From Fagopyrum homotropicum (Eukaryota > Streptophyta > Magnoliopsida > Caryophyllales > Polygonaceae): 64,000 nt of DNA. The notes under the pieces are model-generated. The model was not told the DNA's origin and made no database searches. It saw nothing but the letters and a program-made list of their open reading frames with translations. How positions within the stretch are numbered: position 1 is the stretch's first letter; each line of letters opens with the position of its first letter. Where the stretch lies: positions 8,279,001 to 8,343,000 of the forward strand of contig BSWB01000002.1 of assembly GCA_033239125.1 (NCBI GenBank), written 5' to 3'. A program made the position numbers and the translations under genes. Shown one piece after another: positions 46,302-57,895 of this stretch.

Positions 46302-48503
46302 TTATACGAACGTCTTTTCCAAAACTTCTTCCAAAAATTATAAGAACATCAAAATTAAAGAAAAACCCATAGGATTACAATGTCGTTAGTATACGCATAG
46401 TCGAAATAAAAGATCTCTGTCCTTAATTCTGAAAAAGTCCCGGATTAAATCGGTTTGAATAGTGTTCCGATTCCTAGGATAAAACTTCACTATATCCAAG
46501 ACCCGTAATGGCTTTGGAAATCTTGCGAACCGCTTCTGTGTTGCACTCTCGAGTTTTGAAGTGAAAGGAGGGGAAAAGACGTTTGTCTTTCCTCAATTAT
46601 TAAATAATGCTGATTATGAGTTAACATATTGTTGATGTATAGCAATAGGAGGAAGGGATATCCTAAACAAGAATTCCCACTATAATGAGTTTTATATATA
46701 TATATATACTAGTCTGGTCGCGCGTGCTACGCACGCGCGCCGTGACTTGTAAACGCACAATATATTGGCAAACCATCGAACGTAAGAATTACTATTGGAA
46801 TAACAAAATAACACCAACAACAAAGAGACAGGTACAAAAATTAAAGAAAATGGGTAGATTTGAGCAAGTACTAATGTACAATGCAGGCGTTCAAAACCAC
46901 CACTGGCACCCTAAACTAACAATTTCATGTACTACTTCAACATCTTGAGGAAATTTCATCACATAAAATAGGATAAAAGTATAATACAAAACTTAACTCT
47001 GCAAAAGAAGCTGTCTACCACCAAAGCAAAACTAACAATGCAGGCCTGTTATAAGAACTTGCTTTAGTCCCAGCAAAGCAAAACTTACATGATAATCCCC
47101 TAATCAATATATAATCTCCATATATCATCTTGTAGGGACTCGTTGAAATAATTATGCAGAATAATGCTAATTAGTCAAATTTACACCATAACTCTACAAA
47201 AGAAGTACCAAGAAGATTCGTTGCTACCAAATGAAATAAGTACAAGTGAGATGATTATCAACATTCATCAATAGTTACTTCAATTGTTCAACAGTGAGCA
47301 GCACACCATTAACTTTACATGTTTATCATAGCCAGGACTTCACAGTGGTGGACGAGTCGGATATGATCATTGGAAAGCTGGCCTAATATTGGATTTGAAT
47401 TGTAAGGATTATCTGGTATGCAGGTTGGTCAAGAACAGTTCTCAATGAAAGAAGTATATGTGATATATTAGGATTTACTATAACCACAATAGTAAGAAAT
47501 CAGTAATTACAGGAACCATGAGTATGATTGACAACATTCGAAAGGTCCTAGATCTGTTGCTTAATGGGTGAATGAATTGATTTTAGGAAAAGCAGAGGAG
47601 CTCTCAAAGTATATGATTATCATCGAAGAACAAATCCGCTAGCTGCATGATTTCCATTGGACTGTTTTCTTTCCTTCTCATGTAAAAATAGGCAAGCTCT
47701 GAGCAGGTGAAATAAAACCTGCATCAGCAATATTGTCACAACTCGAGTTAATATATGGATGGCTTGTTTGACTGCTCCACGCATAACCTATTAAAAAATG
47801 TGTCTACTGAGGCTAGTGAAGCTGTTAAGATCGGTGTACAATATGACTAAACATATCTTCAAGCTAGATGGGAGAAGGAACAATCATGAGGCAAGGAGAT
47901 GATTTTTCAAGCTTGGCCTAGAATTAGATGAAACCTTGTAATACCTAGAAAACCATAGGTATGAATTTGAACATTATCACTCTAGTTTTCAATCGATGTA
48001 TTAAACTCAACAGAGATAGAACACATGAGAACTTACAGTTGAATATTTCCCACCATTAAAGTTGAAGGCTGGATCTTCAGTTCTGCAAAAGAGGAAATTT
48101 TCTAAGCTACTTGAAAATTTTTACTCTGAACATTTCAACAACAAATATCGAAAATCAAGCATTTGACAACCTAATTTCAATATTAACAATACATATCATC
48201 AGTTCTAATGTTCAATTAGCTCTACTTCCATTCGCCCAAATTTCCACAACAGTTTTTGCCAATAAAATATATTGTAGTTTTAACATTATAATCCTCGATA
48301 TCATCATGGCTAGTCGATTACACTCGAACGGAAAAGGTCTCGTGTGTAATGTAGTTTTACAACATAAGTGTCCAAATTGTATACATCTTACACATGCAAA
48401 ATGACCTCGAAAATAGAAGAGAGGCATCCAGATTACCTTATGCTCAGGACCAGACAAATAGAGAAGCAACTACTTGAGAGGATTTCTGTAAGAACAGGAG
48501 CTG
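46302..48503. other. Spacer, no gene seen
   Basis: Holds the GC-rich hairpin at 46720-46738. A duplicated theme (CAAAACTTACATG, CTCTGCAAAAGAAG) suggests old repeats, but no coding region was recognised. Confidence 0.4.
46720..46738. repeat. GC-rich hairpin GCGCGTGC-TAC-GCACGCGC
   Basis: Perfect 8-bp arms with a 3-nt loop in a very AT-rich setting, directly after a (TA)n run and ACTAGTCTGGTC. This looks like a transposon terminus, but a partner end was not located. Confidence 0.75.
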
Positions 48504-48591
48504 TCATCCACCAATTTTAGCAAGATGGATTGGATCTTTTACATTTTCAGTTTCAAGGTACCAATCTTCTTGGAATTTCTTATCCCTTGTA
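48504..48591 (-). other. Possible terminal exon of an unrecognised gene
   Basis: Minus strand, after an acceptor GATGTCAG, an 88-bp stretch reads DKKFQEDWYLETENVKDP then IHLAKIGG and a stop. The composition is protein-like, but I do not recognise the family and found no convincing upstream exons toward 50.3 kb. It may belong to a decayed gene. Confidence 0.25.
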
Positions 48592-49525
48592 CTGACATCA
48601 AAACAATAGACAAAATCATAGGACAAATTTAAAACAATTGTACTACGACATGAGCATGGTCATTATTCTAAAATCCCTTAAATGACCGGATTTCTCATAA
48701 CCAGTTGGTGAACAATGTATTATTGTTGTTGTTGTTGTTATTATTCGGATTCAAATTAATAAAGAGGCAACCGATATGGCGATATTTCACACAACACGAT
48801 AAATTCTTTCTATTTCAAATGTTGTCTGCTGAATGAATTATGCTGCAAATTTGCTTTGCCGAACAAAATTTGAACCACCAATAAACAAAGAAATGAGATT
48901 TTAAAACCAAATTGAAGAGTGTACATGGCTCTTGTCTAGCTGCATGTAATTGTTTATCCAAGGCCATGTTCGATTATGTCGATTTAGATCCACTACATGA
49001 CAAAACGGTTGCCTCTATGCAATGTTTTTCATGTCAAAATATAGTGCCACATGGTTAGTCCTGCAATCCACACTATAAACGTTATCATTCTCACTTTCAT
49101 TGATATAGGTTGCTTCAGTTTATAAAAGGAAATATATTTACAATCATACAAAAGGAAATATATTGTAAAGCAAATTTAGAGCCCTTATTACAAGGTCTAA
49201 AATCTGATTTCTCAACTGAAAATTCTCAAAGCATTTGTAAGAGAAGAATGTCTCACAAAGGTGGTTGAAGTGGCTCGATAGATAAGAAAAAGGAAGCATC
49301 AGCCTCCAATAAAGCAAATAGATGAAATGCAAAACAAGAAACATAACTTAAGCAACATGTTGTTCCCATCGCGTGTAGGTGGTATGATTGACAAAATTGA
49401 GTTGTTTAGGTAGATAAGAGAAAATATGCAACATATATGAGAAAGCCCGTAAAAACCCAACTGAGGAAAACAACAATCAACACAAATCAGACTACTCAAT
49501 TAAAAAGAAAAGGTAGAAAATTTAC
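48592..49525. other. Spacer with a (GTT)n run
   Basis: A GTT trinucleotide repeat lies at about 48724-48740. Nothing else is supported. Confidence 0.4.
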
Positions 49526-49900
49526 CATCTTGAGTGACGATCGGATAATCTCTAGCAGAGAGATTGATAAACCAACTCCAAGAGGGTAACAAGGTCAATA
49601 AAATGGAAGCTCTCTGAGCCTAAAAGAAATTGGAGTGGAGCCTTTAGCATAAGCAAATTCAGGCTTACCTATGACATGAACATTATGGGAAACAACGAAA
49701 ATAGGCACGAACTGTAGAGTAAGAGTATGACCGTCCCTATCAGACTGAGGTGCGTGGCCATTGAGGTGGAGAAGGTAGAGATTATTAGGGTAGTAAACAA
49801 CGGAAAGAAGGCGAAGGAGCCGAGGCAGATCACCGGACGATCCGGAACCGCAAGTTTCATAGTTTCCTTTCCTCTTTGACATTTTATCAAAGAGGTAGAG
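49526..49900 (-). pseudogene. GlcAT14-like (GT14) exon 1 pseudogene
   Basis: The minus-strand frame reads LRLLSVVYYPNNLYLLHLNG, then VIGKPEFAYAKGSTPISFRL, and in another frame WFINLSARDYPIVTQDG followed by GTAAAT. These match the end of exon 1 of the GT14-like gene at 7.2-7.7 kb, including the donor site position. A frameshift lies near 49600, where the LKLNGGWDWF part is lost. The signal anchor and downstream exons were not found. It is more like other family members than like the intact neighbour, so it is not a simple local copy. Confidence 0.85.
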
Positions 49901-52793
49901 TGCATTCACCAAAGGCATCACCTCCTATTTGGCTTCATATACAAATTGGACAGTTGCAGTGATGCATGGTGGATATGTAGTGTACAATGTTAATCAGAGA
50001 GTGAGGTGCAACCACAAATATCAAAGTAAAAAAGCTAAGGAAATACATCTCGAGAAAGAACTTCCGTTCAATTGATTCAACAGCAAAAAAGCAACAATTG
50101 AATCATGAAAGCAGATAGCAAAACCAACTGTCGCGTTACCAAAAGGATGGGAGGTGCCTAACGGCCTGCTTTGGAAAACCTGATTAAATCGAAAGGGATT
50201 CGATCCGAGTCCAGTAGAGGAGGACAAACGGAGATGCGATCTGACGGTGGGAAGCACCTCCGGTGGCACCGACGAATTCGGACCTAGAGGGGAGAAGACG
50301 TTGGGTGAAATCGCTACCTACAGGCAAGCTGAGCATAGTAAAAAGGCAAATCGATTAGAATATGCGATGTGAAATAGAGGAAGGCATATGTGACTCCTGA
50401 AAGGGTGAAATCGCTACCTGTAGTGTTGCTTCTTGGATCTGAGTTAGGATCACTTCGAATTAGGGTTCTTTAAGGAAGAACGAAGAAGAGCGGAAGGGAG
50501 AACGCTTGAGCTCACGAATGAAGAAACGTCCGTCAAAGCAGAAGTAGCGGCCATCAAAGTGGTGAAGATGGAGGAAACCCGTTCCGAAACACATACAATT
50601 CAGCCTACAAACAGATGATTGTATGAGATCAACACAAAATTTGGCAAATCAAGCTTGTATAAATCAATCTCCATGACTCACCAGAGAAAATCCCTTTCTC
50701 AAAATACAAATCATCCTACAAACTGATTATTGTATGTGACTGTGAAGAAATAATCTATCGACGAGGGAAAGAATTGCTTAATACTACGAAATTGTGGTTT
50801 TGATGGCGTTTGATCCAGTTGCAGCAATTTACAGCACCACTCCCTTCCCTTCCCTTCTCTTCTTCAATCTCAGTGGAAGATGGTGGTCTGAGGAGATGAC
50901 ACGTTAAATAAACAAAGCTGAGAAGATGACACGTGAAAGAAAGAAAGCTGTATCATCAAATTAAGGGTAAAATAGGAAATGAACAATACACTGGATGGTG
51001 AGTATTAAGGGTTGAGATTTAGAGTAGATATCATAATTAATAATAACTACGAATAGGAATCCAACAATAACTACGAATAATCCACTCAACCAACAATAAC
51101 TACGAATAATACATTAAACGATATGGCACCTTCGTAACAAAACTAATAATAATTACGAATCTGTTCTCATGTATACACGTTAGGGGTATTCTCATAAGAT
51201 CTATACTATATATATATCATAAACATTGGATAATGATGAAAGTAGGTAACCATCTAAAATCGCCTTGGGCATAGGCAAACCAAAACCGTGCATTCCAACT
51301 CACGTACCTCTCAATTCAGCGGTTCGGAAAGTATATGAAAACCCATAAAAAAAACTTAGAAACCCAGAAAAGAACAAGAAAAGCCTTCGCTTGTAGCCCT
51401 TCAATTTAAAAAGGTTCAAAAACTGGAACTTTTGATTATGAATCCTCAAAGCTTTGATAAACTGGTACTCTCAAAACCAAGTTCTTGTCAATGAATCCAA
51501 TAAAACAAACTTTACTTTTGATCCTTATCTAAACCATAAAAAATGTCACTCCTTCAAAGATATTCAAAGTGTAGTAAATAAACACTTTGAAAAAAAACAA
51601 TATCAAAACCTATATTCATAAAGAAATATGCAAACAATATATTAAAGCATTATATGATCATCCAATCCTTAGATCGGGGAGGAACTTTAACCAATCATGA
51701 TGAAATATATAGCAAAGGCCATATATTGAATCAAGAAGGATAAAGCTTACAAGAGTATGGTTCCTTCAGGGCAACTTTCAAGCAAAACTAACAATATCAA
51801 ACGGCTAGAATAAGCAGAGAATAGAAGACTATTGAATTAAGGAGGAATCAACGTATCTAACCCTAAGATTGAGGGTGTTTATATAGGGGAGAAATCAAAA
51901 TACATGGTTTACAATAAATATACACTATCCATAGATGAAATCAAAGATTTCAAAGGTCTTGTTGCGGCGGCAAAACGACCGACCAAACGGTGGGTATATG
52001 GCCACCATATGGTTGTATATATGGCCACCATTTGGTACGTGTTTCACTCTTTTGTCATGGACTGCATGGGCTGGGCTTTGGCATGGACCATGACATTGAA
52101 GTCTTGAACTAAACGGCTAGCCAAACGGCAATGCAACAACCACCCTACGGTCGTGCACTGGCCGTTTGATGGGCATTTCGCGAGTTGTCTCTTCTAATCT
52201 CGAATCTTACTCTTCAGGGCTAATCTTGTGGACTTCGTGTAAGATCATGTCGTATATGGGATGCAATCTTGGCACTTTTGATGCCTTAAATGCCCAAAAC
52301 ACGTAAAATCCAAGGTAGATACCGAAATACAGAAAGTTGATGATTTTCGTGTAAAACGGAATATATGGGATGGAAAAAAGATATATATGAAAATAAGGTT
52401 TAAAAAGTGTTACATTTGACACTCATCAAAATACCTCATACTTAAACCTGACTCGTCATCGTCCTCGTCCTCAAGTAAGATCATGTCGTTTGTATGTGTA
52501 AGAACCAATGAGTGTCTAAACTAAGAGGAAAGCATACAACTAAACCATGTCATCATATCATCAATCATAGTAAGAGAGACGAATATATAATCATAGCCAT
52601 CCAACCACTCAAGGATAATGTGTTTGCTATCAAACTCACAAGATGTGTTTGGGGTATAACAATAAACTCTCAAACTCAACAAACATGAATAGACCTTACC
52701 ATAGACTTGACAATGCGTTCTAAAACTCCACCACCTTTCTAATGAAACTAATAGACAAGATAAATACCATGAGGTCTTTATATTAGGTATAAG
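49901..52793. other. Spacer; remnants of unidentified repeats
   Basis: An open minus-strand frame at 50021-50269 begins with GTG and has no known domain. 51950-52170 has repeated phrases (GGCCACCATATGGTTGTATA, GGCCACCATTTGG, AAACGGCTAGCC, GGCCGTTTGATG), partly echoed at 55985-56220 (CGGCTAGTTTGGC, GGCCGTTTGAG). Together with ATACTTAAAC..CATCGTCCTCG near 52440 and 55190, this suggests parts of one LTR-type element on both sides of the hAT insertion; boundaries are unknown. Confidence 0.35.
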
Positions 52794-54185
52794 TAGGGCT
52801 GTTCATTCTCGGATATCCGATCCGTTCGGATATCCGAATTCGGATATCCGGGGAAAATTTTGTATGAAGGCAGTATCCGTATCCGATTTGAAATTGGTCG
52901 GATATCCGGTCCGAGAAGGGGAAACGTATCGGATATCCGTTTTCGGATATCCGGATTATCCGATTAAGACAACGTTTTGATGTTTGGTTGCTGTTTTAAT
53001 AAAAAAAAATACATTTACAATGATTTATTTAGACATTGTTTCATGTTGTGTTAAGCTTTAAAATTTTCAAATAAGGGTATGAACAAAAAATCTAATTAAA
53101 TAAATATATTAATCAATAGATTGACAACAATTGAAAATCACTAAATTAACATAAAACTAACAAGCTAAACTAAAACAAAAACAAAGTATGGAACTCCAAA
53201 CAAAACAGCTTGTTTGCTCCATGATTCATACTTCAAGCATCCTACAAGAAAATAAATCAATGTTAAGGTTATACATCTTACAAAAATTAAATATTCATAC
53301 TAATTATTGAACATTAGGATATTACGAGTTTAATAGTCTGGAGATTGGTAATCTACAGATAAGAGAAAATATTTATGAGAAGAGGAAACCGATTTAGGGT
53401 TTTCTGAGTAAGAGAGAAGAGGAAACCGATTTAGGGTTTTCTGAGTAAGAGAGTAAGAGAGAAGAGGGCTGACGGAGACGGAAGTTGTGACTCATCCTTT
53501 ATACGAACCTCTTCCTCAACCGTGACCGCCGGCGTCATACCGTTAGTACCGGCGCGTTTCATGTTCGGAGACTCGTTGTTTGACGCCGACAATAACAAGA
53601 GATGCCGATACGGTAGCAAGAGAGAAGCCGAGCGCCGACGGATACGGAATCAGAAAAAAGCAATCGATTAGGGTAAGAAGAGATAAACTGAGCGGATTGG
53701 AGAAGACGATCGTCACACTTACCGGATGTGAGGACGTGATGGAGACGGAAGCCAAGCATAGAAGAGCGCCGATGTGGTCCGAGTCCGAGAGGGCATAAAG
53801 AAGTAGAGCGCCGAGCATGGTCTAATGGAACTTACGATGCTTTTAGTGTTTCTTTCTTTTATATTGTAAAAAAAATCAGATAAAAAACTGTGGGTGTGAA
53901 GGTTCGAACCAAGGACCATATTCAACATATAAAATATTTACTCACCCTTGAACCAACTCAGCTATAGCAACTAAATTACAATATTCTGATAAGTATTATA
54001 CATATATCGGATAACGGATATCCGGCCTTTAAAAAAATGTGATCCGTATCCGATCCGTATATCCGAGTATTATAGACGGATCGGACCGGATACGGATAGT
54101 TTTCCGTCGGATCGAGTAAAAGTCGGATATCCTCTAATCGGATAGTCAGATTATTGGCGGATCGGATTTTTTTTGAACACCCCTA
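52794..54185. mobile_element. Non-autonomous hAT-type element with CGGATATCCG subterminal repeats
   Basis: Terminal inverted repeat TAGGGCTGTTCA on the left and, in reverse, TAGGGGTGTTCA on the right. It is flanked by a perfect 8-bp target duplication GGTATAAG (52786-52793 and 54186-54193), the hAT hallmark. The first and last 200 bp are packed with CGGATATCCG and GGATCGGAT-like motifs, many fully palindromic. No transposase domain is visible. The middle includes a tandem 34-bp repeat (AGAGGAAACCGATTTAGGGT at about 53380 and 53414) and GC-rich open frames on both strands (53430-53830) that could be captured gene sequence. Confidence 0.93.
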
Positions 54186-56519
54186 GGTATAAGAGGGTAT
54201 AGGACATGATAAAGTTATGTTGGTGGGCCAAAAGAGTAGGTCAAAATGGCAAATTGTATTCAAGGCATCAAATCTTTGTAACTCGAAACTTTCTTCAAGG
54301 CATTGTCACTTTGCACTTTTAATCATAAAAATACTTCTTCATGAATCATAACACTTGAACTTTGTAGCGCTTGATTTCTCTTTCACGGATAATCTTTTTG
54401 CTTCCCTTTAAAACCGATTCACTGTTTATTTATTGTAATATATTTGGCGGGAACTTTAAAAGGTAGGAATAAATCTTTTTGGAAATGTATTCAATAATGA
54501 CAATATGCATCCAAACTCGCGTATTAACTTCTTGAATTCTCTTTCACACTTCAGAGGATACCCAATACTTGATTTCTTTGTTCTCTTGTTCCATCACAAC
54601 CCCGGATAAAGTCGAATGAGGCTAAATATGGGTGTGAGGATTTTTGTAAGGGAACAAATAAGGGATAATAAAAGACAAGACGTGACTAATATAAGAGAAA
54701 CATATATAAAGGTGAGAAACGCAACATTGGCTTATCAAAGAGGTGTCAACCATTTATATAACAATATAAATAGAATCAAATGAATGTGTAGTTTTGACAG
54801 ATAGTTAATAACAAGTTCTAGAAGAACTAAACATGTTAGAAATCTCTCATATAATAAGAAAGAAATAACACATAAAAATACATGTTCAAAGGCTAAAGCG
54901 TTCATATGTTTGGGCAAGCTAATCATCAAATCATTTAAAAACTCATGTGCATAAATAATAGCAAGATGCAAGAATCCAAAGCATCAAGAGTAATAGCATG
55001 ACATATTCCAGTTTTTGGAAGTAACAATGACGAGAGTCGACTCAAACTTGCTAAGTGCAATATTTTTGTGGTTTTGTGTTTGTGGATGCATACAGAAAGG
55101 GAAAATAATCAATAAAAGGAAAAATACAAAATATGAAATGTTTGACATGAAAGGAATATATGATATGTGAATGTGAGTAAAACATCCAATACTTAAACTA
55201 CACATCGTCCTCGATGTGAAAAAGAAGTAAAGAGAAGAAGATACTCACAAAGCAATGCACTACATATGGTGAAAGGAAAAAACGTGTGGTAGAAATGTGG
55301 AATGATGTGGGGCTTCTTAAAGTCCGTGTTGTGTATTCTTAAAATCTTCAAACATTCTACATTAAACACAACCAACAACCATCATCTAGAAAAGGGAAAA
55401 TAACGTAAGCAAATGACATAAGTAAATAACAGCCAAAGAGAATCATTCATACCACGAATGGAGGTGTAGGATAAGTGTGCATCAACGGAGCGCGGAAAGT
55501 GGGTGGGGACAAAAAAGAGTCTCTTGTATATTTTAGGGCGGGTAGCACAGTGAACGGAGGTGTGGGTTAGATGGGGCATTTCTAGGATGAGGGTGGTGGT
55601 GCGTGTAGGGTGGTAGATGAGGGTAAGAAGGTGAGATGGTGGGTGAAATGGTAGGTTTAGAGGTTATGAAGGGTGTGTGTGTGTGTGAAGAATGACGGCA
55701 TGATGTGATTGAGGGTGATGTGGGTGTGGTGATCAATTGCTTGAGTGGTGTGGGAGGTGCAGAGGTGATTGTACGGGTCGGAATGTGAAAGAGGGGTAGG
55801 TGAGGGTGAGGCATGTGAGTAGGATACCTTACTATCATGTACATATGGTGTCATGTACATATGGTGTAATGATGAGCGGAATTTCCGTTGTAGGCTTTTT
55901 GGGGCATGAAATGGACATTAAGACAAGTAGTTGATTATCATTAGACGGACAATCTAACTCAAATCTTTCAGAGTCACCGCTCTCTGCGCTCGAGGAAACG
56001 GCTAGTTTGGCTGTCTAGGTGGCCGTCTTGTGACCGTTTGATGTGAAGGTGTAGCTACGACCTTCAATTTTTATTTAAAATAATATTCCAAAAGGTGATG
56101 AAATGGGCATGAGACGCTCGTCTAGTGGGCATTTTATGGCCGTCTCAGCTCTCTGTCTTGTGCCTTTATGTCCTTCGAAGTCTTGAAGGGTAATCCGTCT
56201 AGTGGCCGTTTGAGCTCTCGGTCGAGAATAGAGATTAGAGTTTGGGAACAAGAGTGAGTTTTATCGTTCCAATAGTTAATTAGTAATACGACACCGTTTT
56301 GGTGCATTATTCCTCTCGTAACTTATGTTCGTTTTATATGTTATGTTCTTTGCGTATATTATATTCACTACAATAACAAGGGAATGACTAATGAGGTGAT
56401 CTGATTTTGTTTCTATTTTTTAGTTAATGATTTCTGATTCCTTATTTGTAGTTCGATCACTTCAATGATATAATAACAACTTTTAGTATCTTCCAATAAA
56501 TATTCAGAAGTCGTAAATG
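54186..56519. other. Gene-poor spacer
   Basis: A Pro/Thr/His-rich antisense frame (55533-55844) reflects a GGTGTGGG-rich low-complexity stretch and is not called. Possible LTR-element remnants near 55190 and 55985-56220. Confidence 0.35.
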
Positions 56520-56872
56520 CACGGCAATGTAATTCACAAACGCACAACGGATGTGGACTTACAGGTTTCAAATCCGTGACAAATTTTTTAAGGGTTTCAT
56601 CAATCACGGTTACGGATTCCGGATCCGTTATGATTTTCTTTGTGATTTCTAACCAGCCGAAAATAAAGTGACATATTTTTCACGAATCCGGAACCCATAC
56701 CCGTCATGGTTACGGGTTTCTTTGTGAATTTTAACCAAAAACAAAACAAAAAAAATCTGACAGTGACACGGATCCAGAACTGTCAAGATAAACAATTCCA
56801 CGGTTTGAAATTCGTAAACGTGACGTTTACAAATTCCAAATACGTAGTGCGTTTGTGAATTTCATCGCCGTG
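56520..56872. mobile_element. MITE with 26-bp CACGGC...AAACGCAC ends
   Basis: Left end CACGGCAATGTAATTCACAA and right end in reverse CACGGCGATGAAATTCACAA, each continuing to ACGCAC; 24 of 26 positions match. The inside is rich in TCCGGATCCG and GGTTACGG motifs and non-coding. The superfamily is unsure: TAA flanks both possible outer borders, which would suit a Harbinger-type insertion. Confidence 0.82.
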
Positions 56873-57028
56873 TACTTAATACCCCTCTAAAAATTTTAGT
56901 TTGAGTTTTTGTATGGTATGTTTTACTATTAGAACATCAATTTGAACGACAAAATGAGTATGATGATTGAATCATCATTTGTCCTCGGTGTTTCTATGCG
57001 ATCAATTATGTTTATTGCGGTTATTGAT

Positions 57029-57712
57029 ATTCGTACTACATGAAACATGTTATTTTTATATCACTTGTCCGACTACGCATTGATGGTATTGCGGGACCGT
57101 AGTAAACGACTACTACGTATCCAGCATGCGTAGTCCTAATCATTTTTCCTTTATTTTTCGAACGAAATGTTTTGATATGGACTACTACGCATCCGACATA
57201 CGTAGTTGTAGCCATTTTTCTTTTATTTTTCGAACGAAATGAGCTTATTACTATGACACCGTAATACGATAGTCGGACAAGTGGTGGGGTGAATAACATG
57301 TTTTTTTTTTTTTGAAAATAAGGTAATTGATTTAGGCATGGTCAATTACGATCAATTGCCCATCCTATAGCGTCTTTGCGGACGAACGACAAGACTTCAT
57401 TTGGAATCTCTGGGACGTCAGCAAGGTTATCATGGCCACTAGTTGCAAGTCAGTCCGCAACACCATTAATTTTCCTGAAAATGTGATTAACCTGCCCACT
57501 AGTTGCAAGGTTATCATGTTTTTTTTTTATTCCTAGCTCGATTGCTTTTAGTAGAGCAATTTTGAGAGCATAAGCTTCTGCCCCTACTATTGCTGTTTTT
57601 CGACACTTTCCCTTGGTCAAAGGCAATCACATCAGCATTATGGTTCCTTAAAATGTATCCATAAGCACATTCCCCATCATTTCTCCGTGAATAACATGTT
57701 TGATGGGTAGGA
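57029..57712. mobile_element. MITE with CTACGCATGCGTAGT-type core, copy B, split by a LINE-like insertion
   Basis: The left end ATTCGTACTACATGAAACAT matches copy A at 40430 (ATTCGTACCACATTAAAATG). CACTTGTCCGACTA near the left faces TAGTCGGACAAGTG near 57270, and the centre repeats CAGCATGCGTAGT and TTTTTCGAACGAAATG as in copy A. The right terminal arm resumes after the insertion at 57304-57686 and reads in reverse ATCAAACATGTTAT, matching the left arm. Confidence 0.72.
57304..57686 (-). mobile_element. 5'-truncated LINE or retrocopy with RNase H-like domain
   Basis: Inserted in minus orientation: the poly(A) tail appears as a T run at 57301-57313, and the insert is bounded by a perfect 15-bp target duplication GTGAATAACATGTTT (57289-57303 and 57687-57701). 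The minus strand encodes, across frameshifts, GECAYGYILRNHNADVIAF, then AIVGAEAYALKIALLKAIE, then HIFRKINGVADWLA, the pattern of the plant RNase H-like (RVT_3) domain with its acidic and EA/AD positions. Such domains end many plant LINEs and also occur as separate genes, so a processed copy is possible. A phrase CACTAGTTGCAAG occurs twice inside. Confidence 0.83.
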
Positions 57713-57895
57713 AGTAGGAACAGCGATCCCGGTATTTTGCCTTCCAATAAAATTTTTAGATATTGTTCCCGCCAAGAAAGAAATCTCCGGCCAATATAGG
57801 GCGGTGCCGTGCACGGACCCAAGAAACTATAAACTCATCTCTCCTTAGGACATGTTGTCACTGAAACTGTCAAGAAAGCTTGAAGTACACCTTCA

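Noticed and set aside
50021..50269. 82-codon minus-strand frame as a gene start
   Set aside because: Opens with GTG, which is not a normal plant start; no known domain and no link to downstream exons.
55533..55860. Pro/Thr/His-rich antisense protein
   Set aside because: Produced by a GGTGTGGGTG-rich low-complexity stretch; composition, not coding conservation, explains it.
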